This document shows, one piece after another, positions 8,768-17,400 of a stretch of 28,884 bases of DNA. The stretch is taken from NCBI GenBank assembly GCA_963746905.1, contig CAVVCY010000005.1, positions 1-28,884 of the forward strand, in the 5' to 3' direction. The stretch comes from JALYNX01 sp963746905 (lineage in GTDB: Bacteria > Actinomycetota > Acidimicrobiia > Spongiisociales > ZC4RG35). Numbering within the stretch: the first letter of the stretch is position 1; each line of letters begins with the position of its first letter. The position numbers and the translations under genes were made by a program. The notes beneath the pieces were generated by a model. That model was not told where the DNA came from and did no database searches. It was given only the letters and a program-made list of their open reading frames with translations.

Positions 8768-9948
8768 AGAAGCCCGAAACCCCGGAACAGGAAGTAGATC
8801 GCAGGAACCGCAAACAGGAACGAATCGATGCGGTCGAGGATCCCGCCATGACCGGGGAGCACCGAACCCATGTCCTTGACGTCGAGGGCTCGCTTGATCA
8901 TCGACTCTGCGGCGTCCCCAATGGGGGCAACGACACCGACGAGTGCCGCGGCAACCAAGCCCTTGGCGAGGCCGATGGGCTCCCAACCAGGGAAAGTCAC
9001 CAGGATCGAAGCCACCACCAGCCCGGCGATGAGGCCGCCGAAGAAGCCTTCAACGGTCTTTTGCGGCGAGAGCACTGGCGCCAACTTGCGATGCCCGAAT
9101 GCCCTTCCCACGAAATAGGCACCGGTGTCGTTGGCAGCGACCAACAGGACTGTGAAGAGGATGTACTCGAGTGGGTGGGGCCCGGCCGCGATCAAGATCG
9201 CAAATGACAGAAGGCCAACCCAGGCCATGGCGCCGACGGTCACCGCCGCGTCCTCCAGCGGTTGTCGCCGCGGCGACAGCGAGAAGAACAGAACGGACCC
9301 CGCGGCGATCAGAGCGGCCCACCCACCGATGGCAGTGACACCCGAGGCATGCGCCCCGATGCCCATCAACATGACTCCGAGCAGTCCGAAAAGGGACAAC
9401 GGGCGGTATCCGTGGTGGCGGACGGTCGCGTAGAACTCACCGGTGGCTACCACCATCACCAGGATCACAAAGGCGGTGAACCACCACCCACCCAGGAACA
9501 CGCTTCCCAGAAACAACCCGAAGACGACGACTGCCGAACCGGCCCTCATCGCGAGGTCTGAGCTTGCAGCTTGCTCTCGAGCCTCGTAGTCCTCTTCGCT
9601 GTCGGCCGCGGCCCCGGTCACGTCCTCGAATCCGACGAGGCCGCTGTCAACGCCGGGCATCGCCGCTGCCACCGCCTGCTGCTCCCATTCCTCCTCCGCG
9701 GCCCGGCTCACGTCTTCGGCGAGCCCTCGATACTCCTCGGTCGTGGCGGCCGCGTAATCCTCGGCGGTGTACTCCTCGAGGACGCTCGATTCGGACGTCA
9801 TTGCCTCCCAGTCGGCGAGATCGACGTCGCTTTCTGGAACAGGCTCAGGCTCGGGGAGGGTGAACACGTCGGCGTCCTCGTCGGCTTGCTCGGCCTCCCA
9901 GGGTCGCCTGAATCCCTTCTCCTGCTCGCTGTCTGTGCGGTCACTCAT
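8764..9948 (-). CDS. cdsA: Phosphatidate cytidylyltransferase (CDP-diacylglycerol synthase)
   Basis: Integral membrane enzyme making CDP-diacylglycerol, the precursor of anionic phospholipids, from phosphatidate and CTP. After residue 130 come about eight hydrophobic segments and the family signature near the C terminus (GDAAESMIKRALDVKDMG, then SVLPGHGGILDRIDSF). The first 130 or so residues are unusual: a soluble, strongly acidic extension rich in Glu, Asp and Ala with no recognised domain. The start is ATG at 9948, overlapping the frr stop as ATGA; no internal start near residue 130 looks better. The order frr-cdsA-dxr is the expected one. Confidence 0.95.
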   Translation of the reverse strand: MSDRTDSEQEKGFRRPWEAEQADEDADVFTLPEPEPVPESDVDLADWEAMTSESSVLEEYTAEDYAAATTEEYRGLAEDVSRAAEEEWEQQAVAAAMPGVDSGLVGFEDVTGAAADSEEDYEAREQAASSDLAMRAGSAVVVFGLFLGSVFLGGWWFTAFVILVMVVATGEFYATVRHHGYRPLSLFGLLGVMLMGIGAHASGVTAIGGWAALIAAGSVLFFSLSPRRQPLEDAAVTVGAMAWVGLLSFAILIAAGPHPLEYILFTVLLVAANDTGAYFVGRAFGHRKLAPVLSPQKTVEGFFGGLIAGLVVASILVTFPGWEPIGLAKGLVAAALVGVVAPIGDAAESMIKRALDVKDMGSVLPGHGGILDRIDSFLFAVPAIYFLFRGFGLL

Positions 9949-10496
9949 ACTTCGAGCAACTCCTCTTCCTTGTTGGCGAGAAGGTGATCGATCTTCATCA
10001 CGAAGCGATCTGTGAGTTTTTGGAGCCCATCCTCACCCCGGCGAATGTCATCGTCCGAGATATCTCCATGCATGGCCTCCATGTCGGTCTTCGAGTGACG
10101 GCGGATGTTACGGACCGCGACCCTTCCTTCCTCGGCCATGTGCTTCACGACTTTGATCAGGTCTTTGCGCCGCTCTTCGGTGAGAGGGGGGAAAGCGATC
10201 CGAATCACCGATCCGTCGTTGGTCGGGTTGAGCCCGAGATCGGACTGCTGGATCGCCCGTTCGATGTCGGAGACGGTGGAACGGTCGAAGGGGTTCACAA
10301 CGAGGAGTCTGGGCTCGGGCACCGCTATCGATGCCAGCTGTTGCAACGGGGTGGGCGTGCCGTAATAGTCGACGTAGATCCGTTGTAGGAGTTGGGGGTT
10401 GGCTCGCCCGGTCCTCACCGTTGAAAACTCTGTAGCGACATGATCAATTGCCATCTCCATCTTGTGCTCGGCCTCGACCAAGAGATCGCTGATCAT
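9945..10496 (-). CDS. frr: Ribosome recycling factor
   Basis: Splits post-termination ribosomes together with EF-G. The 183-residue product has the family segments EFSTVRTGRANPQLLQRI, YYGTPTPLQQLASI, EPRLLVVNPFD, GSVIRIAFPPLTEERRKDL and VRNIRRHSKTDMEAM. A GTG at 10505 is in frame, but the Shine-Dalgarno AGGAGG runs into it. ATG at 10496 lies 7-8 nt after that AGGAGG and is therefore the better start. The Shine-Dalgarno overlaps the end of pyrH. Confidence 0.97.
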   Translation of the reverse strand: MISDLLVEAEHKMEMAIDHVATEFSTVRTGRANPQLLQRIYVDYYGTPTPLQQLASIAVPEPRLLVVNPFDRSTVSDIERAIQQSDLGLNPTNDGSVIRIAFPPLTEERRKDLIKVVKHMAEEGRVAVRNIRRHSKTDMEAMHGDISDDDIRRGEDGLQKLTDRFVMKIDHLLANKEEELLEV

Positions 10497-10509
10497 CGCC
10501 CTCACCTCC

Positions 10510-11223
10510 TCAGTGGATCACCGTGCCGATTCTCTCGCCGTTGACCGCTTTCAGGATGTTGCCCGGGGCGAACATGTCGAAGACCACGATTGGCACGCCG
10601 TGCTCCTTGCACATCGTAACGGCGGTCGTATCCATCACCCGGAGTTCACGAGAGATGAAATCCATGTAGGAGAGCTCGGCCATTCGGTTGGCGTCAGCAT
10701 GGGTGGCGGGGTCAGCGTCGTAAATGCCGTCGACCTTGCTCGCCTTGAGCAGCACATCGGCGCCGATCTCCACGGCTCGCAACGCAGCGGTGGTGTCAGT
10801 GGTGAAGAACGGGTTGCCGGTCCCGGCGGCGAAGATGACGGAGCGCCCTTTTTCCAGGTGGCGGATGGCCCGGAGCCGGATGTACGGCTCGGCGAGCTCT
10901 TGCATCGTGATCGCGCTCTGGACCCGGGTGGGCACGCCTTGCTTTTCGAGCGCATCCCTCAGGGCCAGGGAGTTGATGACCGTGGCCAGCATCCCCATGT
11001 AGTCCGCGGATGCAGGGTCCATCCCCTTGGCCGCCTGGGAAACGCCACGAAAGATGTTGCCCCCTCCAACGACTACAGCGATCTGAACCCCGGTGGCGTG
11101 CGCCGTGGCAACCTCACGGGCCACACGAATCACGGTCGCCGGGTCGATGCCATAACCGACACTCGGATCGGCAAACGCCTCACCGGAAAGCTTGAGGACT
11201 ACGCGTCGCGGTCTGTCTGTCAC
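10510..11223 (-). CDS. pyrH: UMP kinase
   Basis: Phosphorylates UMP to UDP in pyrimidine biosynthesis. The amino acid kinase fold is seen in VVLKLSGEAFADPSVGYGID, VVVGGGNIFRG, MGMLATVINSLAL, IFAAGTGNPFFTTDTTAALR, KASKVDGIYDADP and the end FDMFAPGNILKAVNGERIGT. A TTG at 11244 gives a longer frame, but the GTG at 11223 is preceded by AGGAGG with a 6-nt spacer and gives the family length (237 residues). It sits between tsf and frr as in most bacteria. Confidence 0.97.
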   Translation of the reverse strand: MTDRPRRVVLKLSGEAFADPSVGYGIDPATVIRVAREVATAHATGVQIAVVVGGGNIFRGVSQAAKGMDPASADYMGMLATVINSLALRDALEKQGVPTRVQSAITMQELAEPYIRLRAIRHLEKGRSVIFAAGTGNPFFTTDTTAALRAVEIGADVLLKASKVDGIYDADPATHADANRMAELSYMDFISRELRVMDTTAVTMCKEHGVPIVVFDMFAPGNILKAVNGERIGTVIH

Positions 11224-11233
11224 TTCGCCCCTC

Positions 11234-11845
11234 CTACTCGCCAACCGCTACCCGTGCGAACCTGCGCACAGAGATGTTCTCGCCCATTTTCGCCGCGAGT
11301 TGGGAGACGAGGTCGCCCACCGTCCCATCGAATCTCTCGGCGTTCACAAATTTCTGGTCGTAGAGAACCTTGTCCGTGTACCAGGAGTTGAGCCTTCCAT
11401 CCACGATCTTCTCGGCAACCGCTTCGGGCTTGCCTTCGGCGGCTGCCTGACGAGCAAGAATGTCACGCTCCTTGGCCACTTCGGCGGGATCGGCCTGATC
11501 GCGGTTCACCCACGACGGGTTGCCCCAACTCACGTGCATCGCGATGTCGTCGGCGATCTGACGGAACTCGTCGCTCTTGGCAACGAAGTCCGTCTCACAG
11601 GCCAGCTCGACCAGCACCCCCATCACGGGGCGCCCGTTCTGAAGATGGATATAGCTCCCGATAGTTCCCTCGTTCGCCTCACGGTCTGCCCGCTTCGCCG
11701 TACTGGCCTGGCCACGCTCCCGGAGAAGCTCGAACGCCTTCTCGAAGTCCCCGTCGGCGTCGGCGAGAGCCTGCTTGGCGTCCATCATCCCGACCCCGGC
11801 ATCGACTCTGAGTTTCTGAATGTCCTTCGCTGTGAAATCAGCCAT
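11234..11845 (-). CDS. tsf: Elongation factor Ts
   Basis: Nucleotide exchange factor for EF-Tu. The N-terminal UBA domain is clear (FTAKDIQKLRVDAGVGMMDA), followed by the EF-Tu contact motif LACETDFVAKSDEF. At 203 residues it is the short form, with only part of the core and no coiled-coil insertion like that of the E. coli protein. The end (GENISVRRFARVAVGE) is complete. The ATG at 11845 lies 8 bp after the rpsB stop, so the two are co-transcribed. Confidence 0.97.
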   Translation of the reverse strand: MADFTAKDIQKLRVDAGVGMMDAKQALADADGDFEKAFELLRERGQASTAKRADREANEGTIGSYIHLQNGRPVMGVLVELACETDFVAKSDEFRQIADDIAMHVSWGNPSWVNRDQADPAEVAKERDILARQAAAEGKPEAVAEKIVDGRLNSWYTDKVLYDQKFVNAERFDGTVGDLVSQLAAKMGENISVRRFARVAVGE

Positions 11846-11853
11846 GCTCGGTC

Positions 11854-12576
11854 TCAGGATTCCTCGGAATCGTCGGCTTTGGCACTCTTGGCAGTAGCCA
11901 GCTCACGCCCCTCCAGGGCAGCGTCGGCGAGCGCGCCGGCAATGAGATCGGCGGCCCGGATCGCGTCGTCGTTCCCCGGGATCACGTACTCGATGAGGTC
12001 CGGGTCGCAATTGCTGTCGACCAGGGCGATCACTGGCAGACCCAGCCTCGAGGCTTCGGTCACTGCCGTTGTCTCCGCATTGACATCGATCACAAACACG
12101 GCGTCGGGAACCCGCTGAAGATCGACGACACCGCCGAGGTTCTGCTCGAGCTTGCCCAACTCACGCCGTAGCTTGAGACGCTCCTTCTTGGGCAGTGAGT
12201 TGATCTCACCGCTCTCCTCGAGGCGGCGCAGCTCGCGCATGTAGAAGATGCGCTTCTGGATGGTGGCAAAGTTGGTGAGCATCCCCCCGAGCCACCTGAA
12301 GTTGACATATGGCATGCCGGAACGGCCGGCGTGCTCGGCGACCGCCGCCTGCGCCTGCTTCTTGGTTCCCACAAAGAGCACCGTCCCGCCGCCGGCGACC
12401 AGGTCTTTGACGTAGGCCGCGGCGTCGTTGATCTGCTCCAGGGTCTGACGCAGGTCGATGATGTGTATCCCGTTGCGCTCCCCGTAGATGTAGGGGCGCA
12501 TTTTTGGATTCCAGCGTCGGGTCTGATGCCCGAAATGGACGCCGGCCTCCAAGAGTTGCTTCATGGTGACTGCCAC
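11854..12576 (-). CDS. rpsB: 30S ribosomal protein S2
   Basis: Small-subunit protein S2. Diagnostic segments are MKQLLEAGVHFGHQTRRWNP, PYIYGERNGIHIIDL, FVGTKKQAQAAVAEHA, RWLGGMLTNFATI, PDAVFVIDVNAE and VIALVDSNCDPDLIEYVIPG. The start is GTG at 12576, with AAAGGA 8-10 nt upstream. A short acidic/serine tail follows the core. It heads the rpsB-tsf-pyrH-frr-cdsA transcription unit behind a leader with two hairpins. Confidence 0.98.
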   Translation of the reverse strand: MAVTMKQLLEAGVHFGHQTRRWNPKMRPYIYGERNGIHIIDLRQTLEQINDAAAYVKDLVAGGGTVLFVGTKKQAQAAVAEHAGRSGMPYVNFRWLGGMLTNFATIQKRIFYMRELRRLEESGEINSLPKKERLKLRRELGKLEQNLGGVVDLQRVPDAVFVIDVNAETTAVTEASRLGLPVIALVDSNCDPDLIEYVIPGNDDAIRAADLIAGALADAALEGRELATAKSAKADDSEES

Positions 12577-12610
12577 CAGTGATTCCTTTCTGGTTGTACC
12601 TCCGCCCGCC

Positions 12611-12639
12611 GGTGGAAAGCCACCCGACTCTTTCGAGTC
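12611..12639 (-). promoter_or_regulatory. Tandem hairpins in the rpsB leader
   Basis: In the direction of rpsB transcription there are GACTC-GAAA-GAGTC (12639-12626, a 5-bp stem with a GNRA-type tetraloop) and, one base later, GGTGG-CTTT-CCACC (12624-12611). A CCCGA 5' of the first hairpin can alternatively pair with the TCGGG at its 3' side. The second hairpin ends 34 nt before the GTG start. S2 operons are autoregulated through their leaders in several bacteria; assigning that role here is an inference. Confidence 0.45.
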
Positions 12640-12691
12640 ACTCTCTTTCGGGACGCGCCCGACCAGTGAGGGTCAGCGAGCGTGCGTGATG

Positions 12692-12716
12692 AGGCGATTG
12701 TAAGGCCGTGGCCTTA
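12692..12716 (-). promoter_or_regulatory. Possible rpsB promoter with palindrome
   Basis: The sequence TAAGGCC-GT-GGCCTTA (12701-12716) is a 16-bp perfect inverted repeat. On the minus strand its end runs into TACAAT, one base off the consensus -10. A weak TTACCG lies about 18 bp upstream. The palindrome would then occupy the spacer, as an operator might. It could instead be a weak terminator for the upstream acetyltransferase gene, but no T-run follows. Confidence 0.3.
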
Positions 12717-12742
12717 TGTCCGGTAATCCGCCCGTGCCAGCA

Positions 12743-13222
12743 TCAGCCGACTCGCGCTGCCCCCAAGCCTTCGAACAACCTCTCGGAGGCGGCGTTTCCC
12801 TCGGTGATGAATGCGAACACCTCACGATGGCCGGTGTTGGCGAGACAGTCGAGACTGTCGAGCAGCACAGCCCGCGCCAGGCCGTGCCGCTTGCTCGAGG
12901 ACACGGTCATCACGTAGGCGACGAGAGGCGCCCCTTCCCACGTGGTTAGCAGAGAAGCCGCAACCAGATCCTCATCGCTTTGGATGATTCGAGAGCAATC
13001 AAGCATGGGTTCGGAGGAGAAGAACTCATCGATCTCGGCGCGGGCGTCCTCGAGGTTCTCGCCGTCATAGTCGATCGTTCCCAAATATGCGTCGAGCATC
13101 AAGTTGGCGAGGATCTCGGCGTCAGATGGGCCCGGGGGCCGAGTCACGACTCCGGCGAGCACTGTTGAGAGGCGCCATCCGACGAGGTCGATTCGGTACT
13201 TGTGGCGGATCCTGTCAGTCAC
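12743..13222 (-). CDS. GNAT-family N-acetyltransferase
   Basis: Predicted acetyl-CoA-dependent acyltransferase of unknown substrate. The C-terminal half has the GNAT pattern: a strand and helix ending in HGLARAVLLDSLDCLANTGH, then VFAFITEGNAASERLFEGLG (the N-x-x-S/A-x-x-L/Y-x-x-x-G region). The acetyl-CoA loop is degenerate (SSSKRHGLAR in place of R/Q-x-x-G-x-G/A). The product ends soon after GLGAARVG, so the last beta strand is short or missing. The GTG at 13222 lies 8 bp after the sigma factor stop, so the two are probably co-transcribed. The frame is open upstream to 13297 inside the sigma gene, which makes the exact start uncertain. Confidence 0.7.
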   Translation of the reverse strand: MTDRIRHKYRIDLVGWRLSTVLAGVVTRPPGPSDAEILANLMLDAYLGTIDYDGENLEDARAEIDEFFSSEPMLDCSRIIQSDEDLVAASLLTTWEGAPLVAYVMTVSSSKRHGLARAVLLDSLDCLANTGHREVFAFITEGNAASERLFEGLGAARVG

Positions 13223-13230
13223 CGGGCCAC

Positions 13231-14010
13231 TCAACCCCACGAAGGCTCGCCGAGCCGGTTGCGTAGCGACATCATCGTCTTGGCGTGGATCTGGCAAACG
13301 CGGGACTCGGTGACTCCGAGCACGTCTCCAATCTCGGCGAGCGTCATCCCCTCGTAGTAGTAGAGGGTGATCACCAGCCTTTCCCGGTTGGGGAGGCGGT
13401 TGATTGCGTCGACGAGACCCCGACGGGTCTCCTCGGATTGGAAGGCGATCTCCGGGGAGATCCCGGTCGGATCGGCGAGCATCTCGCCAACCGAGGTCGA
13501 CGATTCGTTTCCGACGAATTCGTCGAGGGCGGCGATGCCGGAGCGACCGATTTCGGCGAGGGCGCTCTGCAGGTCGTCGACCGGCATTTCCAGGAAGTCG
13601 GCGAGCTCCTGATCGGTGGGGGCCCGCTGCAGGCTGTGCTCCATCTCTGCAATCCCGGCCTCGATCTGACGGGCCCGGGACCGAACCGAGCGCGGCACCC
13701 AGTCCAGGGCCCGCAGCTCATCGAGGATCGCCCCTTTGATCCGGTTGATCGCATAAGTCTCGAATTTGAACCCGCGCTCCAACTCGAATTTGTCGATGGC
13801 ATCGATGAGCCCGAAAAGGCCATAGCTGGCCAGGTCGTTCTGATCCACCGAACGGGGCAGACCGGCGCCCACCCGGCCCGCAACGTATTTGACCAAAGGC
13901 GAGTAGTGGAGGATCAAACGCTCGCGGGCGTCGGCATCGGCCGAGGCCTTGAAGCGCGCCCAGAGGGCATCAAGCTGATTTGTCTCAGGCCCTTGGGTGG
14001 CTTCTGTCAT
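13231..14010 (-). CDS. whiG: FliA/WhiG-family RNA polymerase sigma factor
   Basis: Group 3 sigma factor of 259 residues with all three folded regions: sigma-2 (ERLILHYSPLVKYVAGRVGA, DLASYGLFGLIDAIDKFELE, FETYAINRIKGAILDELRAL), sigma-3 (DWVPRSVRSRARQIEAGIAE ... ELADFLEMPVDDLQ) and sigma-4 (LPNRERLVITLYYYEGMTLA, then EIGDVLGVTESRVCQIHAK). In actinobacteria this relative of the flagellar sigma-28 is WhiG, which in Streptomyces controls sporulation. No flagellar gene is visible nearby and the regulon here is unknown. The ATG at 14010 has GAGGGA 4-5 nt upstream. Its first 26 bases overlap the 3' end of xerC in another frame. Family certain, name likely. Confidence 0.92.
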   Translation of the reverse strand: MTEATQGPETNQLDALWARFKASADADARERLILHYSPLVKYVAGRVGAGLPRSVDQNDLASYGLFGLIDAIDKFELERGFKFETYAINRIKGAILDELRALDWVPRSVRSRARQIEAGIAEMEHSLQRAPTDQELADFLEMPVDDLQSALAEIGRSGIAALDEFVGNESSTSVGEMLADPTGISPEIAFQSEETRRGLVDAINRLPNRERLVITLYYYEGMTLAEIGDVLGVTESRVCQIHAKTMMSLRNRLGEPSWG

Positions 14011-14874
14011 AAGTCCCTCGTAGGTGCTGACGAGTCACGGCAGTGTAGATCTGGGTTGTCGCCAGGTCCGTGTGTCCCAGGAGATCCTGTACCACCCTCA
14101 AGTCGGCGCCGCCTTCCAGCAGATGTGTTGCGAAACTGTGACGGAGGGCGTGGGGGAAGGTGGCCATCCTGTCGTTCACCACCTTCCGCAAGCCTCTGGT
14201 GTCGAGTCGGCCACCCCTGAGGCCCACCCAGAGCCATCTTCCGGCCTCGGAGGAAGCCAAATGGGGCCGTCCTTCATCGACATAACGTCGGAGCGACTCC
14301 TGTGCCGGGCGCCCCACCGGGACCCGGCGGGTCTTCCTCCCCTTTCCGACGACTGTGATCATGTCCCCGCCGACATCGGAAACGGTCAATGAGGCCAGCT
14401 CCGAGATGCGAAGCCCTGTCGAGTAGAGGGTGTCGAGGACGGCGCGGTCACGGAGCCCCTGAGCCGATGAAGTGTCGATGGCCTCGATGCCGTGCACCAC
14501 AGTTCTCGCCGGGAGGGCATGGGGCAGAGGTCGATCGAGACGGGGCCGGGCCACCCCTTCGAACGGGTTGGCCGTGGTGACACCACGTCGGCCCGCATCG
14601 TTGTAGAACGACCGCACCGCCGATGCCTTGCGTGTCGCCGACACGTCTCGAGTATGCCCAGAGTGTCCAGAAACGCGAGATAGCGGCGGGCGTGAAGCCT
14701 TTTGGCGCCATCGATTCGCTCCACCCCGTTTCGATTGCAGTAGTCGAAGAACTGGGTCAGATCGCGGCGATAGGCGTCGACAGTGTTTGGCGACAGATCG
14801 CGCTGCTCGCGTAGGCGGGTCAGATAGTCGTCGACCGGGGCAGCGGCCCACAAGGGCATGTCGGGGAGATGCAC
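13985..14874 (-). CDS. xerC: Tyrosine recombinase XerC-like, one frameshift
   Basis: Site-specific recombinase, probably for chromosome dimer resolution. The N-terminal SAM-like core-binding domain reads VDDYLTRLREQRDLSPNTVD in one frame (14660-14874). The rest reads SATRKASAVRSFYNDAGRRG onward in another frame to the stop at 13985. All catalytic residues lie in the second part: Arg in STGLRISELASL, Lys in GKGRKTRRVPV, His/Arg in HALRHSFATHLLEGG, and His and Tyr in LLGHTDLATTQIYTAV. One missing base around 14651-14662 (GGCATACT) rejoins them. The start is either GTG 14874, with AGGA 8 nt upstream, or ATG 14859. Location between dprA and whiG is standard for actinobacteria. Confidence 0.88.
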
Positions 14875-14911
14875 TTCTTTGATCCTAAAGCGAGATTTCG
14901 CGAGAACCAGT

Positions 14912-15736
14912 TCAGATGGGGAGGACCACGTCGCCGGAGCGACGCACCTGGCCGGCGATTTCCAACCGCGCCAACCGGGCCAGGGCCTCGCCGGGGGCAC
15001 AGTCCCAGATCAGTGGCAGGTCATCCACGGCGACCCCGGTGGCCGGGATCTCACTCTTGAGCTCTGCGACCTGTCGTGGCGGCTTCCCCAATACCAACTC
15101 CAACTCGGAGATGAGGTCACCGACACCGAGGGCGGGGATCGCCCCGTCGCGAATCAGGAGATTGCATCCAACCGATGCGGCCCGGTCGACATCTCCTGGC
15201 ACGGCAAACACCGGGCGACCCAACTCGGCAGCCAGACGCGCTGTGATCAACGCTCCCCTTTCTGACCGGCCTCGACAACCACCACGGCAGAGGCGATGGC
15301 CGCGATGAGACGGTTTCTCGCCGGAAAGCGCCATCGGTCAGGCGGGGTGCCAGGCGGATACTCAGACATCACCGCTCCATGGCCGTCGACGATGAGGTGA
15401 TAGATGTCCCGGTTCTCTGATGGGTAGATCACATCGATTCCCGACCCGAGCACAGCTACCGCCTCACCGCCAACTCCAAGAGTGCCTCGATGTGCGGCGC
15501 CGTCGATCCCGCGGGCAAGTCCGCTAACCGTGGTCCATCCCGCGTCGGCGAGGGCACGGCCGAAGGCATCGGGCCAGAGTCAACCCGTAACGGGTGCACC
15601 TCCTGGTGCCGACCACCACGACCGCCGGAGCGGTGCTGGTGTCCCCCAACACGTACAGGGCAGGTGGCTCCTCGAGATCGAAAAGCCCGACCGGATAACC
15701 AGGGTCACCAGGCTCAACCTTCCGGTCCTCAGTCAT
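14912..15736 (-). CDS. dprA: DNA-processing protein DprA, two frameshifts
   Basis: Loads RecA on incoming single-stranded DNA in natural transformation. Three frame segments reconstruct one protein. Segment 1 is PGYPVGLFDLEEPPALYVLG and VGTRRCTRYGLTLAR (15570-15736). Segment 2 is WTTVSGLARGIDGAAHRGTL, LGSGIDVIYPSEN and FPARNRLIAAIASAVVVVEA (15260-15565). Segment 3 is GALITARLAAELGRPVFAVP through a C-terminal winged-helix domain ending RSGDVVLPI. One surplus base near 15565-15572 and one missing base near 15253-15263 (an A/G run) explain the shifts. The ATG at 15736 overlaps the comM stop as ATGA. The N-terminal SAM-like domain seen in many homologues is absent, so the protein begins about at the Rossmann fold. 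Confidence 0.87.
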
Positions 15737-17206
15737 CCCGCCATTCGCCGCGCAGACCCGATTGCCTCGGCCATGTGCTCCTCCTCGACCTGATCGACCC
15801 CCGTCAGATCGGCGATGGTCCGCGCCACCCGACGCACCCGATCCGCTCCCCGGGCGGTGAGCACGGCGTTGCCGACGGCCGACGCAACCAGCGCTCTTGC
15901 CGCGGCGGACTCAAGCAGAGAGGCAGCAGGTGGCAGGTGACGGTTCACCTGTCCGCGCGCAACCTGGATTGCCCGCGACGCGCTGTACCCGTTCTGCCAC
16001 CGCAGAGCTGGGCTCTCCGGCCTCACCTGAGTACTCATTCGCCTCCACCCGGCCGACGCGCACGATGAGGTCAAACCTGTCCAGAAGTGGCCCGGAGATC
16101 CGGGACCGATACCTCCAGCGGATCGCCGGTCGACATTCACAGGGTTTACGCCGATCGCCGTAAAAGCCGCACGGGCACGGGTTGGTCGCGGCCAAGAGTT
16201 GGAATGATGCGGGGAAGTCGACGGACATACCGCGCCGGGCGACCGACACGACACCCTCTTCCAGTGGTTGACGGAGTGTGTCGAGATGACCCCGTGGGAA
16301 CTCGGCCAACTCATCCAGGAAGAGAACACCGCGATGCGCCAGCGACGCCTCGCCGGGCACCGGATTCCCGCTGCCCCCGCCGACCAAAGCCGCCTTTGAT
16401 GCGGTGTGATGAGGTGAGCGAAACGGCGGTGTGGTGTCGAGTCCGCGGCGGCGCCCACGGCCGCCCAGAGCATGGCGGTTTCGATGGCTTCAGCGATCTC
16501 GAGTCGGGGAAGGATCCCAATCATCCGTCGAGCGAGCATCGTCTTGCCCGATCCGGGCGGGCCGTGGAGAAGGAGATGATGACCACCTGCCGCCGCCACC
16601 TCGAGAGCCCGTCTTGCCATGATCTGGCCCTTGATGTCGGCCATGTCCGGTGCCGGTTCCCGCGGCAATGCCTCTCCGGGGGTGGCTGGCGCCCTGCGGT
16701 CGAGGCCGTCCCGAAGGAGATCCACCGCCTCGGCCAGGCTGCTCACCCCGTAGGCCGTGGCACCGGGTATGGAGGCCGCCTCGGCTGCCGCCGCCGAAGC
16801 CACGAGACAGGGGACCTGTTGGCGGGCGCTGAGCACCGCGGCGCCGAGAGCATTGGAGCCGGCACGCACCGCGCCGTCGAGAGCCAACTCCCCCACCACC
16901 ACGGCACGTCGCAGACTCGGGATCTCCCTGCTGGCTGGCGAGGATGCCGAGGGCGATGGGGAGGTCGTAGTCGGTGCCACCCTTGGGTAGGTCAGCCGGC
17001 GCCAGATTGACCGTCACGGTCCGATTGGGGAACCGAATCCCGGCCGAGAGCACTGCAGCCCTGACCCGATCCTTAGCCTCACGCACCGCGGTGTCGGGCA
17101 GGCCGGACAGTTTGAAAGCCTCGGTCTGACGCCCGACGTGGGCCTGGACCTCGACCGGTCGTGCCTCTCCCCCAACGAGCGCCACCGACGTGGTCGCGGC
17201 GTACAT
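15733..17206 (-). CDS. comM: YifB/ComM-family Mg-chelatase-like AAA+ ATPase, three frameshifts
   Basis: ComM is a hexameric helicase promoting branch migration during natural transformation. The order of parts is an N-terminal Lon-protease-like domain (VEVQAHVGRQTEAFKLSGLP, DTAVREAKDRVRAAV, NLAPADLPKGGTDYDLPIAL), VVVGELALDGAVR, Walker A GPPGSGKT, Walker B GVLFLDELAEF, ATNPCPCGFYGDRRKPCEC, SGPLLDRFDLIV and a C-terminal four-helix domain ending SARRMAG. Reading requires frame changes near 16928-16935 (surplus base), 16436-16443 (missing base) and 15975-15984 (surplus base or two missing). All motifs survive, so any damage is recent or artefactual. The ATG at 17206 has TACGGT 6 nt upstream, suggesting its own leaderless promoter. 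Confidence 0.88.
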
Positions 17207-17212
17207 GTTGTG

Positions 17213-17218
17213 ACCGTA
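17213..17218 (-). promoter_or_regulatory. comM: -10 box of probable leaderless comM promoter
   Basis: TACGGT on the minus strand, followed by six bases (CACAAC) and the comM ATG. This TAnnnT-N6/7-start layout recurs at five other genes in the window. The intergenic stretch 17219-17363 shows no other clear element apart from a short CCCACG...CGTGGG inverted repeat. Confidence 0.4.
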
Positions 17219-17363
17219 CGAAGGGCCAGGTTCGGTTGGAAGGGGGGTGATCTATGGGCCTTGGCTGGCCCCACGTCCGCGGGCCGTGGGACCAGCCGCG
17301 CAACCCCCCGGTTGCTCGTAACCACTCAATGCCCGGAGTGGAGAATAGTCACCCACAAGATCC

Positions 17364-17373
17364 GGTGACCTCC
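17364..17373 (+). promoter_or_regulatory. Shared upstream element of sigma gene 1
   Basis: GGTGACCTCC, 37 bp from its first base to the ATG of the first ECF sigma gene. The second sigma gene has GGTGATCTCC at exactly the same distance. The flanking DNA between element and start has largely diverged. This may be a conserved promoter or operator element kept after duplication; an autoregulatory promoter is a guess. Confidence 0.35.
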
Positions 17374-17400
17374 TGATATCTACCGGGCACTAGACATGTG

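Noticed and set aside
12701..12716. Palindrome as intrinsic terminator of the acetyltransferase gene
   Set aside because: Loop of only two bases (or four with a shorter stem) and no T-run on the exit side; an operator is the more likely reading.
13104..13313. Small plus-strand frames opposite whiG and the acetyltransferase gene
   Set aside because: They have no ribosome binding site or promoter layout and mirror codon bias of the opposite genes.
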